NCBI GenBank assembly: GCA_032622095.1
Contig: CP136067.1
Span: forward strand, 62,446,893 to 62,510,892
From: Siphonodentalium dalli
Taxonomy: Eukaryota; Mollusca; Scaphopoda; Gadilida; Siphonodentaliidae
Reading direction: 5' to 3'
DNA length: 64,000 nt
Shown: positions 24,991 through 36,090 of the stretch, one piece after another
Position numbering within the stretch: position 1 is the first letter of the stretch
How the letters are laid out: each line of letters opens with the position of its first letter
The notes under the pieces: model-generated
Databases searched by the model: none
What the model was told of the DNA's origin: nothing
The model's input: only the letters and a program-made list of their open reading frames with translations
Program-made: the position numbers and the translations under genes

Positions 24991-25730
24991 AATGAAAGTG
25001 TCAATGACACTGTAGCTCAACTTAGGTAGCGGAATAATTTAATGGTCTACAGTAAATGGAGGAATAGGAAAAGTGCTAATTGAAATGTCTAAGTAAGACT
25101 AGATGTTCATGTCAATATCAACATTCATAACAGGTTTCATAATGATCGGATCAGGGATGTGGTGATTATGGTGTGACAAAGGATTTATTGATGCAAAGAG
25201 TAAATTCTAAAATGGCCACCGGCAGCCATGTTTTTTTCCGAATTACCCCAAAATGACTTGTTCCCATCTACAGCCTTTACAAATCTCATAATGATCTGAT
25301 CAAAGGTATGACCTGTAGCCTGTGCCAATGGATTTAGTCATGCAAAGAGTAAAATCCAAGATGGTCGTTTTGACCGAACGACCCCAAAATCACTCGTTCC
25401 CATCTACATGTCATTGTTAACATCCATGACAAATTTCATGAAGTTCTGACCAAAGCTACAACCTGTAGCCCGCGCCAAAGAATTTAGTCATGCAAAGAGT
25501 AAAATCCAAGATGGCTGCTGGCGGCCATGTTTTTTGGCTGAACGACCCCAAAATCACTCGTTCCCATCTACATGTCAATATTAACATCCATGACAAATTT
25601 CATGATGATCAGACGAACAGCACGACCTGTAGCCCGCGCCAATGGATTGAATTTTGAAATCCAAAATGGCCACCAGCGGCCATGTTTTTTGGCCGAATGA
25701 CCCCAAAATGACTTGTTCCCATCTACATTT
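24991..25730 (+). mobile_element. Tandem-unit element A, copy 3 (reversed, truncated)
   Basis: It starts AATGAAAGTGTCAATGACAC TGTAGCTCAACTT at 24991, the reverse complement of the right edges of copies 1 and 2. About four units follow and the element then stops without the terminal hairpin. The start lies only ~190 bases from the INO80D-like exon 24696-24803. Confidence 0.82.
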
Positions 25731-26900
25731 TGAGCCCAAACAAACTAAAATATAATATATATTAGTAGTGCGCTAGTATATCGATGTTTACGGGAGTTCC
25801 GCATAAACAACGCTTGCTTGCAAAACCTTCAGCGACGAAATATAGTTCCTTCCTCGTGTATATCCCGGGCATGATTAGCCCAAACATGTGTACTACAAGG
25901 TACTGAATGTAGGTATACTGTTGTTTAGTAATGTTTAATAGTGTTTGGGTATAGACATGTTTGTATTAATCACAGTGGCTACACGGTGCTACTTCAATTA
26001 TTTAATAAACAAATTCAAACAAAATTAAATCGTCGTGATTCATTACACAAGCCCCAGCCAGTGTTTAGGAAATAAAGTTATCGAACACATCACTAAATAT
26101 ACTCTCTTCTTTCTTTTTTTCGTCATCTTCAATTATGACTAATGTCCCCAAACGTTCGATTTCCGTTTTTGTAGGTCTACTGCCATCGCTTTGAGACGAA
26201 CTAATGATAATGACAAAGGGCGGGGGCAGTTTCAAGAAAACAGACATACTATTGATGACGTAGTAAAAGTCAAGACTTGATTGCTTTGATGTATGCCGCG
26301 TTGCACGTGCAGCCAGAACGTCATGTAATGCCGCCAAAGGAAATTGGCATTGAATGTGTAGCAAGTGATTCACAGACTGTAGTTGTTGGTTTCATGTCTA
26401 GAAAAGCCGCCGGTGATCACACAGGCATGTGTTTTGGGTATATGAATACACAATCAACTGTCCAAATCGCTTCTTATTACATACTCTCATTACTTAAACT
26501 TCCGATGATAGTACGATCGTTATCAATAGTACGGTTATCCGGTTGTGGCCTCCTCCAACCGGTTGACACGCATAACCGAACTGTAACCGGATATTCAGAC
26601 AACCGTCCCAGCACTACTTTGTTTATCTGGAAATGTTGGCTTTTTTTTTCCATCTGATGTCTGTTCAGGTCATAACTGAGCCTAACTGTTATTGCTACAA
26701 TGTGATGTAAATTATTGAGTACCCCATGTAACACATGAGACAACTTCAAAAACTCTTATAAGGATCGGTTTTACATACAAGTTATGACCACTTACCTCAC
26801 GGTTACATCTCCATAAAAACAGTCCACATGACAGTTAATCCTTATTTATACTTTATTGTTTACATTTAAACATCCCGAAACATTGTAGGCCTAGGCCTGC
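25731..26900. other. Low-copy intronic stretch; possible decayed coding fragment
   Basis: Around 26087-26195 on the minus strand an open frame ends with an acidic tail (RLGTLVIIEDDEKKKEES, then IFSDVFDNFIS and a stop) and could follow an acceptor-like TTATCATTAG. Around 26320-26430 the plus strand reads PPKEIGIECVASDSQTVVVG. Both look coding-like in composition but match no family I know. They are not part of the INO80D-like frame, and the two strands conflict, so I do not call a gene. Confidence 0.25.
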
Positions 26901-26904
26901 CTAC

Positions 26905-27650
26905 CTTGACCCTGTGAGAAAACCACAGCATAAATTTTCCCTATGTCTCAGTGTAGCGATATGTTACCAAGAGTTCCGCGATTTCTGAGATTCCTCAGAG
27001 ACCGCTCGTAGACGGGTGTTAAATATATTACAAATGTTACAAATATTACAAGTGATACAAAGTATTCACCATGTCTCAGTGTAGCGATATGTTGCAAAGT
27101 GTTACATGATTTCTGAGATTCCACAGAGACCGCTTATAGATGGCTGAGAGTTACAAATATTACCAATTATATTAAGTCCCAGTGAGAAAACTGCAGCATA
27201 TCTTTTCAACTCGTCTCAGTATAGCGATATGTTACAACTTAGAAAGTGTATTAAAGTGTTACGTGTTTTCTGAGATATAGAGACCGCTCACATACTGGTG
27301 TTACCAATGATATAAAGTCCCCGTAAGAAAAAGGCAGCATATTTTTTCCACTCATCTCAGTGTAACGATTTGTTACAAAGTGTTACAAAGCATTACGTGA
27401 TATCTGCGATTCCACAGAGACTGCTCGTAGACAGGTGTTACAAATTAAATAAAGTCCCCGTGAGAAAACTGCAGCATATTTGTCAACTCGTCTCAGTTTA
27501 GCAATATGTTACAAAGTGTTATGTGATTTCTGAGATATCACAGAGACAGGCATTTTTCTTCACCACGTCTCAGTGTAGAAATGTCATGTTACAAAGCGTT
27601 ACGAAGCATTTGGTGATTTCTGAGATTCCACAGAACCGCTCATATTCATG
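26905..27650 (+). repeat. Satellite-like tandem repeat, ~130-bp unit, five to six copies
   Basis: Each unit carries 'GAGAAAACTGCAGCATA', 'GTCTCAGTGTAGCGATATGT', 'ACAAAGTGTTACGTGATTTC', 'TGAGAT' and 'CACAGAGACCGCTC'. Units begin near 26905, 27075, 27178, 27305, 27455 and 27560, with internal deletions. It is unrelated in sequence to the ~160-bp families. Confidence 0.82.
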
Positions 27651-27931
27651 TCTGGACACAAGTTTTTGAACAATCAGCGAATCACTTGAAATTTTACCAA
27701 AGAAATAAGTTTTTGAAAAATAAATCATCTTAATATTCTTTAAATACCTTGATTGTTTATTTCTTCTGAAAACTTTTTTTCTCAGTAAAATCACAAGTAA
27801 CTGGTAACTGTGTTAAAAACAAATCAAAAAAATATTTGGCTCAATGTCGACAGATATCGGATAATTCTGTAAGAAAATGTTCACTAAACTTACTGATTTA
27901 TTTATATCGCCTGCTTATGAGACCCAGTTAA

Positions 27932-28169
27932 CCCTTTCATGACGGGAGCTGCGCTGGTGCAGAATTAAATACCCTGTGCCAGTGCATTCTCTTATATAGG
28001 GAGCCTCGCTTATATAAATAAGAGAACGCACTGGCTTAAAAAGTCAAGGTAAATATTATTAGGCCAATGTATTCTCTTGTACACTGAGGCTCTCTATGGA
28101 AGACTCGATTGCGAAAGAGAATGCATTTTTTTGTGTGCAAAATTTCAGGCCGCTCCAGTCATGGAAGGG
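27932..28169. mobile_element. piggyBac-like MITE 1, TTAA target duplication
   Basis: TTAA (27928-27931) precedes CCCTTTCATGACGGGAGC, and GCTCCAGTCATGGAAGGG is followed by TTAA (28170-28173). The terminal repeats are complementary with two mismatches, starting CCCTTT. TTAA target use is diagnostic of piggyBac transposition. The interior has no coding sequence but contains two imperfect 'ATTCTCTTATATA' palindromes. Confidence 0.88.
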
Positions 28170-28418
28170 TTAATATGGAAACCAAAATATGTTTTCCTCT
28201 TCTAAAATTCTGCTATTAATGTAGTTTTTCATCCAAAGATTATTAATTTACGATGCAGGTTGGCCATGTTTTTTGTTTTGTCCTTGACATACTCTTTGGG
28301 AGAAAAACCAGATCGATCGATTGATATTATTCGGGCACTAAGACTCTTTCGGACCATTATTTTACAAAAATATAGTTCCTTGTTTCAACTCTCTTATAAA
28401 GGGCGAAAAATGTTTTAA

Positions 28419-28810
28419 CCCTTTACCCAACAAACCGGCCAAAACCGGCCAAATAAAGCTTCAACAGCCTAAAATATCTTGGGTCTGTCTCAATAAAACC
28501 ATACAAATATGGATATCATTGGAACCGGCTCATTGACCACATTGTGATGGTTATAGTTATGCCCTGTGCCAATGCATTCTCTTATATATGCGAGTCGACC
28601 ATAGGTCGCCTCGCATATATAAGAGAATGCATTGGCCTAAAAAATATCTTTTTTTAACACTTTTTACCATTTTTTCTTACATTCTTTAACAATTTTATGA
28701 TTTTTAATGTGTTAAGCCAATGCATTCTCTTATATATGCGAGGCGACCTATGGTCGACTCGCGTATATAAGAGAATGCATTGGCACAGGGCCATTCTGTT
28801 GGGTAAAGGG
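28419..28810. mobile_element. piggyBac-like MITE 2 with nested palindromes
   Basis: TTAA (28415-28418) precedes CCCTTTACCCAACA, and TGTTGGGTAAAGGG is followed by TTAA (28811-28814). Inside, two 69-bp palindromes lie at 28568-28636 and 28715-28783, each built on GCCAATGCATTCTCTTATAT. The two are themselves inverted copies, so 28561-28792 is a palindrome of palindromes. Confidence 0.9.
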
Positions 28811-28853
28811 TTAAATATCAATATTTAACAATCAATGGCATAATTATAAGGTA

Positions 28854-31800
28854 CTAGCAGAGTTACCCGGCGTTGCCCAGGTTAATGTGATGTGAAACCC
28901 TCTGCATGCTGTGGATATTTGTTGGGAATAGAGAATACTCTTGCTCAAAGTGTTACACCTATTCTCATAAATTGTATATTCAAATAGCATCACAAAACAT
29001 GATTCGTACAGTCATGGAATATAAGTAGTGGCTCACCTTGTTGATTGTCATTTTGTTTATTGCGATTAATCCGTTCCACCAATAAAGAAGTATTTATTTA
29101 TTTACAACTGCGTATACTTCAGATGTTATAACATGATACATGAACATCATAAACACGTTAGTTCGCAAAAATAAAAGACGAAATTGGGTTTTACATATAG
29201 AGATGAATCAATCAATCTAGTGGGTTGGACTAAGATCTTGAGGACACCTCGCTATCATATCTCCGTGAAGATACAGATGTTTAAAGAAATATCCTGGTGT
29301 TCCTCTGTTCATGACCAGTGCTATATATTGGCTAAATATCCTCAGTTTAAAAGAAATGTCGCTGCGCATGTATATCAGCCACATGTGCCCGACACAGAGC
29401 GAGATTGTGAGTTGTTTGTGTTAGTCGATGAGTCTGTTCTAAAAAAATCTGCTGTATCGGGCAGATATACCCTTGTCAGATGTCAGTGTTGGAGGATCCT
29501 GAAAAGCCATGTGCTACTGAATGCGTTTTCTTTTATATCAGAAGAAAATATATTTGAATGCACACGGTGGCCACTATTTTTGAACAGGCCTTCGATACAT
29601 TTCCATATCTCTTGACAAATTGTAACTTTCTTTGTGGAAACTGTATTGAATGGAACAGACTCAATTTGTTATAATATATACATGACCCATTATAATATGC
29701 AATCCTCTGACGGTTCGATGTCTCTCAGTTTGCAAGAATATATGTATCTCTTAAATAGAATGATAAATATACTTTTAATGATTCTTCTATAGATGTATCT
29801 TTTTTTGCTAGCTCATTATGTGATTGCCCTGATTCCCATCTCCATATAAATATGACAATTGAGAAGATATAATTGTTCAAGTGACTTAATTGGGTCACAA
29901 TTTTGTCGAGATTGTGAAATTTGAACGTCAAAAACTCCTTAAAACGATATGGAGATGGCCTGGGTGACTATATATAACTTATAGGTGGATATCGGCGAAT
30001 AGAAATCTTATCAATGATAGTGCATATATCCTCTCGCCATCCGTGACCCAAATGACACCAAACGTGATTTAATTCATCGTATCATTAGAGAAGAATGTGT
30101 ATGAATTGGTGGAAATTAGTGCTAAATAATTTGTATCAGCTTTGGTGCAACTGCCATCCTCATGCATGACTTTAACGGCGCCACTTTTGACATATTTAAA
30201 CCACGTCCATTAGACTCATGGATGCATGATATACTGGAGATGATTATATATAGGTTTGGTGGTAATCAGCAACTAAACAATTTCTTATCATAGTTATGAC
30301 CCCCCCCCCCCATCTCTCACCAAACGGCAGCAATTTGGCGTCTTTAAATCACACGATTATATTCATTGTATCATGGAGAAAAATAATATATCAATTTGGT
30401 GGATATCTGCGCTAAGAATAGTTTATTAAATCAATTGTTGATGCCCCCTGCAACGCTGACTCGAACAGCACCATATCGCGAAGGTGATTATGTATGCGTT
30501 TGGTGGAAATCAGGCGACAAAACTATTTCACCATATTTTTTAAATTTTGCTGCCCTTCCCCCTTTTCTTCCCCTAACACCAACAGCATCACTTTAGAAAA
30601 TTTAACCTGCACTATCTTCCTCGTAAAAAGTTACCCCTCTTAGACTGCCTTGGTGCCATCTCGATTGTACCCTGTGTAGTTATATATAGAACACATACAG
30701 ATAGACAGACAGCACGATTTGATTCCTCGTATCATTTGAGAAGAACGTGTATGAATTTGATGGTAATTGGTACTGAAAATATTTTTTATCAGTTTTGGTG
30801 TCCCATCCCTATTTTGTCACCATTAAACCACACACTTAGACTCATTATGGAGATGCATATATATAAAATTGGTGAAAATTGGCGAGTATACAAATTCGTA
30901 TCAAATTTAAGGTGCCCTTATTCAAAGGGCACCAATGTCTTATTTAATGTCTCTCATTCAAAGGGCACCAATTTGGTGTATCTAAACCACACGATTAGAT
31001 TCCTCGTATCACGGAGAAGAATATGTATCAATCTGGTGGTAAACATATTGTTATCATTTTTTGTGTCCCTCTCACCTCTATGCACCACTGACTCGAATGG
31101 CCCCACTTGTGACATCCTTAGACCACATTATTACAGCCCTGATACCATGCTAATCGGCGACTAAACAAATTTTTATCAAATTTGGTGCCCACCCCTCCCC
31201 TCCCCATCTCTCACCCAAACAGCACCAATATGGCATCTTTAAATCACATGATTAGATTCCTCGTATCATGGATAAGAACGTGTATCAATTTGGTGGAAAT
31301 TGGCACTAAAAATATTATGTATCAATTTTTGGGCCCCTCTCCCTTTCAGTGGACCCCTGACTCGAATGAGGCCACTTTTGACAGATTTAAGCCACACCAT
31401 TAGACTCATCATACCATGGGGATGATTTTGTATAAGTGTGGTGGCAATCGGCGACTAAACCCATTCTTATCAAATTTAGTGCCCCCCCCCAATCTCTCAT
31501 CCAAACCACACCAATTTGGCATCTTTAAATCGCACAATTAGATTCATTGTATCATGAAGAAGAAAATATATAAATTTTGTGGAAATCGGCGCTAAAATTA
31601 GTTTTTATCAATTTTGGTGCCCCTCTCCCCTTCCGTGCATCCCTGACTCGAACGACGCCACTTTTCACATATTTAAACCACACTATTAGATTCTTCATAT
31701 CATAGGGATGATTATATGTAAGATTCGTGGCAATCGGCGACAAAAAAAAATTCTGCCCCTCCCCCTTTTCTTCTCCTGACAACAACGGCGTCACTTTAGA

Positions 31801-31926
31801 AAATTCTAACCTGCACCATTATCTTTCTCGTAAAAAGTTACCCTTAGTAGACCCCTTTGGTTTCATCTAGATGGTCCCCTGCGAATTTCTATAGAACACA
31901 GACAGACAGACATTCGCAAATATAGA
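28854..31926 (-). mobile_element. Non-autonomous Helitron (3.07 kb)
   Basis: Read on the minus strand, it starts at 31926 with TCTATATTTGCG followed by a TGTCTGTCTGTCTGTG tract. It ends at 28854 with a CCTGGGCAACGCCGGG hairpin, TAACTCTG and CTAG. The flanking bases are A before TC and T after CTAG, exactly the Helitron A^T site. There is no target duplication, as expected. No Rep/helicase coding was seen. Most of 29985-31915 is tandem units with 'CACCAATTTGG', 'TCTTTAAATCACACGATTAG' and 'CCTCGTATCATGGA'. A ~1.2-kb duplication includes a copy of the 5' terminal region (30565-30715 against 31780-31915). Confidence 0.92.
29184..29615 (+). CDS. Unrecognised 143-residue open frame inside the Helitron
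   Basis: An open frame from ATG to a TGA stop runs antisense to the Helitron. Segments such as YILAKYPQFKRNVAAHVY and SGRYTLVRCQCWRILKSHVL are coding-like, but I know no matching family. It may be a captured gene fragment or chance. I give low confidence that it encodes a protein. Confidence 0.2.
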   Translation: MGFTYRDESINLVGWTKILRTPRYHISVKIQMFKEISWCSSVHDQCYILAKYPQFKRNVAAHVYQPHVPDTERDCELFVLVDESVLKKSAVSGRYTLVRCQCWRILKSHVLLNAFSFISEENIFECTRWPLFLNRPSIHFHIS

Positions 31927-31931
31927 TACAG

Positions 31932-32017
31932 ATAATCTCGGTTTCCTAATGTAATTTATAGGTTTGTGATTCGGCATATGCCTTTAGACTGTAATTACAT
32001 TAGGAAACCGAGATTAT
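31932..32017. repeat. Foldback with perfect 25-bp arms
   Basis: ATAATCTCGGTTTCCTAATG plus five bases (31932-31956) is perfectly complementary to 31993-32017. The loop is 36 bases. It lies five bases beyond the 5' terminus of the Helitron and ~140 bases from the exon 32155-32394 donor. Confidence 0.9.
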
Positions 32018-32154
32018 ACATTTCTTAACTGTCCATAAAATAGGAGTTGATAACCTAGTCTTATATTTAGTTTTTTTTTTTCAATGCTATGACTAATTTT
32101 GGTCAGGGTCCTGTAGGTAGGAAGGGTTAGAATAACCCAGACAATATAGTTTAC

Positions 32155-32394
32155 CTGTAGTCAACTGAGCTGCAACAATCTCGGCAGTTGAAGACAAATC
32201 AGGCTCCATATTTTTATTCAGATCGTTCACTTGAGTCAGATCTTTACTAACAGGAGCCTGCTCTTCCTTCATCGTGGGTTTACACACATCAGTTTGAATA
32301 GAACACACATCAGTTTGAATAGAACAGACATCAGGTTGAATAGAACACACATCAGGTTGAATTGAGGTATCACTGGCTGTCACACAGCTTTCAA
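32155..32394 (-). CDS. INO80D: INO80D-like exon: variable linker with a four-copy 7-residue repeat
   Basis: The acceptor is ATATTTTAG before 32394 and the donor is ACAG|GTAAAC at 32154. The exon is 240 nt, phase 1 to 1. It begins ESCVTASDTS and then carries four tandem heptads of the form SIQ(P/T)DVC, encoded by a 21-bp minisatellite. An acidic segment follows (PDLSSTAEIVAAQLTTG). The last part precedes the next conserved block and resembles the acidic 'ELSADELPDDIANEIT' region of vertebrate INO80D in position only. The heptads are probably lineage-specific expansion and place a Cys every seven residues. Confidence 0.87.
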
Positions 32395-33590
32395 CTAAAA
32401 TATAATTAAAGTGTCAAAGATGCTGTAGATCAAGATGGAGAGGGCATAATGTCATACATTACAGTCAACGGAGTGATAAGAATTGCGGAAAGTTATGTTT
32501 AAGTAATACAAGAGGTCAACCCGAAGAGCCATATAAAGTTTAAAGGAATTAGTCTGTCAAAAAAAAATTATCGTCATAATACTAATAATATATGTCTAAC
32601 AGACCCATTTCGCCAAGAAAATTCAAAATCGAGCATATAGTATTTTTTTTATTATGATATTTAAAATATAGCGGAAATATTCGAAGTGTAAATCACGTGA
32701 GTGCGATCACATGACCACAACGCAGTCACATGACCGATCATCTGCATCGACGCTTACCAGTGACAGCCGTGGGTGGAGCCTAACATAATTCCGCCAATCG
32801 CGTAACGAGTTGATAAATTACATATAAAATCGACAGTCGGCGGTTAATTAGCTAGGCCTTTACGATAAATTTGCGATCACGGAATAAAACTGTTTGAATG
32901 TGCTAAATTATGAACTGGATTTGCCAGAATGTTGGATTATATAACGAATAATGATGGCTAAAACGCACTTTGAGGTGATAAAAGTTGTGTGAAATGAGAT
33001 TAATTTATGCAGAAATGCAATGAGCTAGCGGAATTTCGTGCGAAACTAATTTAACTGTTTCTGAAAGAATACAAGTTAGGCCATATAGCTTCTTCTTCGT
33101 TGTATGGTACCAATTTCGGAAGCTAGTTCACACACTAGTGTCATCCCGTTGTGCGCTATAGGAGTACAATTAAACATAAATGGGTGTGATTAAAAAGGTG
33201 GTGGTTATTATACTAGTACATGTATCATGATGGCTTATATTCGTCCTAATAATGTTCCTGTCTGTTTCTTCACACGAAACATATTGTGTGGAGAAGTGCA
33301 CGACTGTGAACAGCTTGATAAAATCCTTCCAGTCAAGATCGATAAGTGCGTAAACAAAATAATTCACTCGAATACACAACAGACTGTCGAAACTACAATA
33401 ATTATTAATTAGGCTGCAGTTTGGCATAACAACATTTTTTTTAATTGAAGGCTCGCCTGGCATTGTTTTTCAGTTTGTGTTTGTTGTTCGTTTATTGTTT
33501 TCGTTTTATTTTACGTTTTGATGCAGATATTGACTTTCTAGAGAGGATTTGTTTTAATTGTTAGCCTAGAAAAAATCCAATAATTGCCTC
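32395..33590. other. Intronic stretch without recognised features
   Basis: AT-rich single-copy sequence. Short open frames (for example around 33170-33463) show no family signature. I see nothing further in it. Confidence 0.45.
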
Positions 33591-33591
33591 T

Positions 33592-33775
33592 AATAAAGAG
33601 CGTCCATGTTTTCGTCGCGGTATAGACAATAAAGAGCGTTCTCAATTATGAACGCGCTCTATTTCGATATGTCATGGGTGATTTTGTATGGTGTTGTGAC
33701 ATTTAAATATAAAGAGCGTCCATGCTTCCGTCTCTCAAAAGCAGTAGACAATAAAGAGCGTTCTAAATTACGCAC
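33592..33775 (+). repeat. Duplicated AATAAAGAGCGT motif block
   Basis: AATAAAGAGCGT occurs four times (about 33592, 33629, 33708 and 33749), arranged as a ~115-bp duplicated pair: 'GCGTCCATG.TT.CGTC', then 'GACAATAAAGAGCGTTCT'. The first block also has the inverse, AACGCGCTCTATTT, near 33650. Weaker copies lie at 40478-40520. Confidence 0.7.
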
Positions 33776-34317
33776 TGTGTTGTCTATTTGGAGGTACTTA
33801 ATAATGGATCGCTAGCCCGCCCACAACCGAACACACTACATCTACTTGGCATCTTGGCATATGTGGAGATGACAGATACTCGGGATATTTATATCGAAAG
33901 TAAACAAAAAACACAAAAAAAACACAAAACAAAAAACAAAAGTGCCGAAATAGAGTTAACATTATTCAGCACAGTGTTTATATAACATTTGGGCGCTTCT
34001 TATGTATGACCAGGTGAATGGGATCATCTGTCGCCCTTTATATTCACTTTGGGGCATTTTACAGTGCAAACAAGTTCGCGACTGACACTGATGAATAGTC
34101 ACTGAGTGATTACAAATCACCGAGTGAATACGAGACAATCGAAGCACTACTGCCTTCTATTCAACAAAGCAGACACGTGGCGGCATGATATTAATGGCTA
34201 CAAAAACAACCATTCTAGGCGCTACTAATTACTTTATTCACATAATTATTGTTTTCTATTCCAGATAAACGGCCAAAGCGGCCACACTATCTTCTTTAAT
34301 TAGATAACACATTGAAT

Positions 34318-34535
34318 AGCGACGTAATCTATACACCACACGCGCACATACCACTCCGCATTTTAATATCGGCTGACTTACGATTACGTCATCGTAGTCA
34401 GCATAATAAACTCCGGCTCCGAATCTGTGTTTTTAATTTGCTCTCCCACAACTACGTCACTCGTAGTTTAGTCACGGAAATCTCCGAATACCAGTGGTGG
34501 TATTATTTATTTATTTTACGGGTTATTTATTATGC
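34318..34535 (+). repeat. Dispersed repeat F, copy 2
   Basis: It matches 7236-7450, including AAACTCCGGCTCCGAAT and CAACTACGTCACTCGTAGTT. It contains a small palindrome, ACTACG-TCACT-CGTAGT. Confidence 0.72.
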
Positions 34536-34554
34536 GATCCTGAACAAGCCTGAA

Positions 34555-35205
34555 GATCAATATGAAGTTTAGTGATGATCAGATGAGCATATGGCCTGTA
34601 GGGTGTGCCAAAGGAATTAGTCATGCAAAGAATAAAAATATGGCTACTGGCAGCCATGTTTTACAATGAAATTCAGAAAATTTGATGCCTCCCACCTAGT
34701 GGTCACCCAGAAGATCCATATGAAGCTTGGTGGCAATCGGATGAAGGATGTAGTCTGTAGGGTGTGCCGAAGAATTTAGTCATGCAAAGAGTAAAATCCA
34801 TGATAGCTGATTGTGGCCATGTTTTTCAATGAAATTCATAAAAAGCTATGGCTCCCATTCACTCTTTATCATATCTATGTGATGTTTGGTGAAGATCGCA
34901 TGAGGGATGTGGTCTGTAGGGTGTGCCAAAGGATTCAGTCATGCAAAGTGTAAAATCCAAGATGGCTCCAGGTGGCCAGGTTTTTAAATGTGAGCTGCAG
35001 AGTGTGCCAATTGATTCAAATTTGAAATCCAATATGGCTGCTGACAGCCATGTTTTTAACAAATTTCGGAATAAATTGATGGCTTCCATCAGATGAGAGA
35101 TGTGACCAATAGGGTGTGCTAAAGAAAATTGTTGACGGATGGACAGTCTGACACAGATGATGGATGCCAAAACATGGCAATAGCTTAAACTTTACTTTGT
35201 CAAGT
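34555..35205 (+). mobile_element. Diverged tandem-unit element A, reversed copy
   Basis: About four degenerate units contain 'GTAGGGTGTGCCAAAGGATT', 'AGTCATGCAAAGAGTAAAAT' and 'GGCAGCCATGTTTT'. The end reads GTTGACGGATGGACAGTCTG, then ATGGCAATAGCTTAAACTTT, corresponding to the hairpin end of copies 1 and 2 in reverse. It is more diverged than copies 1-3. Confidence 0.72.
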
Positions 35206-35488
35206 TGATACAGATGGGCGGTATTGAAATTTCGGTATCGGTAAATTTTTGTTGATTTACCTTGGTAACGGTACGGAATCGGTATTGGCTTTTAATTATA
35301 AGACTAGATTAGAGATTCCCAGTAATTTGCAGTAATCCAAGTTTATAACTGAACAGTATATGCCCACATTCCAAGGATTTACTACATACGAACAATGGAT
35401 GGTTGATCCTGACGTCAGCATTTCGTGTACCATACATGATGTACTTAGTGGGATGTATAAACTGAACCAATTATGCTGTGTTACACAC

Positions 35489-35654
35489 CTTCACTGTCGG
35501 GCCGAGTAGGAGGAACAGATTTCTGTGGACGGAGGTGACGCCTTGAACTCTTCTTTTTCTTCCCCCTTTTGAAGGGTCGAGTCAGAGCTGATGGTTTTGT
35601 TTTCTTTCTTGGTCGTTTGGGCTTGTCCTCACCAGCCGTCCTGCTATAATTGTC
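35489..35654 (-). CDS. INO80D: INO80D-like exon: Lys/Arg-rich PRKKTKP block
   Basis: The acceptor is TTAATTCACAG before 35654 and the donor is GAAG|GTGTGT at 35488. The exon is 166 nt, phase 0 to 1. The encoded segment is extremely basic: PKRPRKKTKPSALT, a KRGKKKKSSRR run, then RPQKSVPPTRPDSEG. The RPRKKTKPxALT string followed by a poly-Lys/Arg run and RPQK-PP is, from memory, an INO80D hallmark. It probably acts as a nuclear localisation or nucleic-acid-binding stretch. The upstream intron is the largest (16.5 kb) and is full of transposons. Confidence 0.92.
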
Positions 35655-35715
35655 CTGTGAATTAAAAACAACCAAAATATAGGATCATTCTGAAAATAAA
35701 AACAAACATAATAAA

Positions 35716-36090
35716 AACGAGAGGCCGATCATGATCGGCAGATGTTTAACCCATCCCTTGGCAATAGTTAATTGCTATGATCGGGATCATAATCTAGAGT
35801 TTAGATGTTGAATTATAGAGTGTACTGTCATGTACTAAAGTAGTATAAACATATGTACATAACATAATAACACAAATTATTTTAATTTATGGGTCAAAAC
35901 AGAAGGGTTAATATAACATCTAAACTATAGAACCTGTTACCACTTGCATAGTGTAGCCGTTCTCTTTTTGTTGTTGCAATTTGACATGTCAGATATCAAA
36001 AGAATATAGCTATACTAATGGAAAAAGTTAAATTTCATGGAATGGGTAAAAGAGGTTAATTTTTCCAAACAATAGGGGGTGAGAGGTGCT
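35716..36090 (+). repeat. Dispersed repeat E ('CGAGAGGCCGATC'), copy 1
   Basis: It begins ACGAGAGGCCGATCATGATC, containing the perfect palindrome CCGATCATGATCGG, then GATGTTTAACCCATCCCTTG. It ends GGGGGTGAGAGGTGCT. Copies lie at 39868-40240, with a short fragment at 42925-42985. An inner pair GTTTAACCC / GGGTTAAT is inverted. The 42925 copy abuts element B directly. Confidence 0.78.

Noticed and set aside
26065-26657. Overlapping 102- and 126-residue frames on opposite strands
   Set aside because: Each looks partly coding-like, but they conflict and match no family I know. I kept only a low-confidence regional note.
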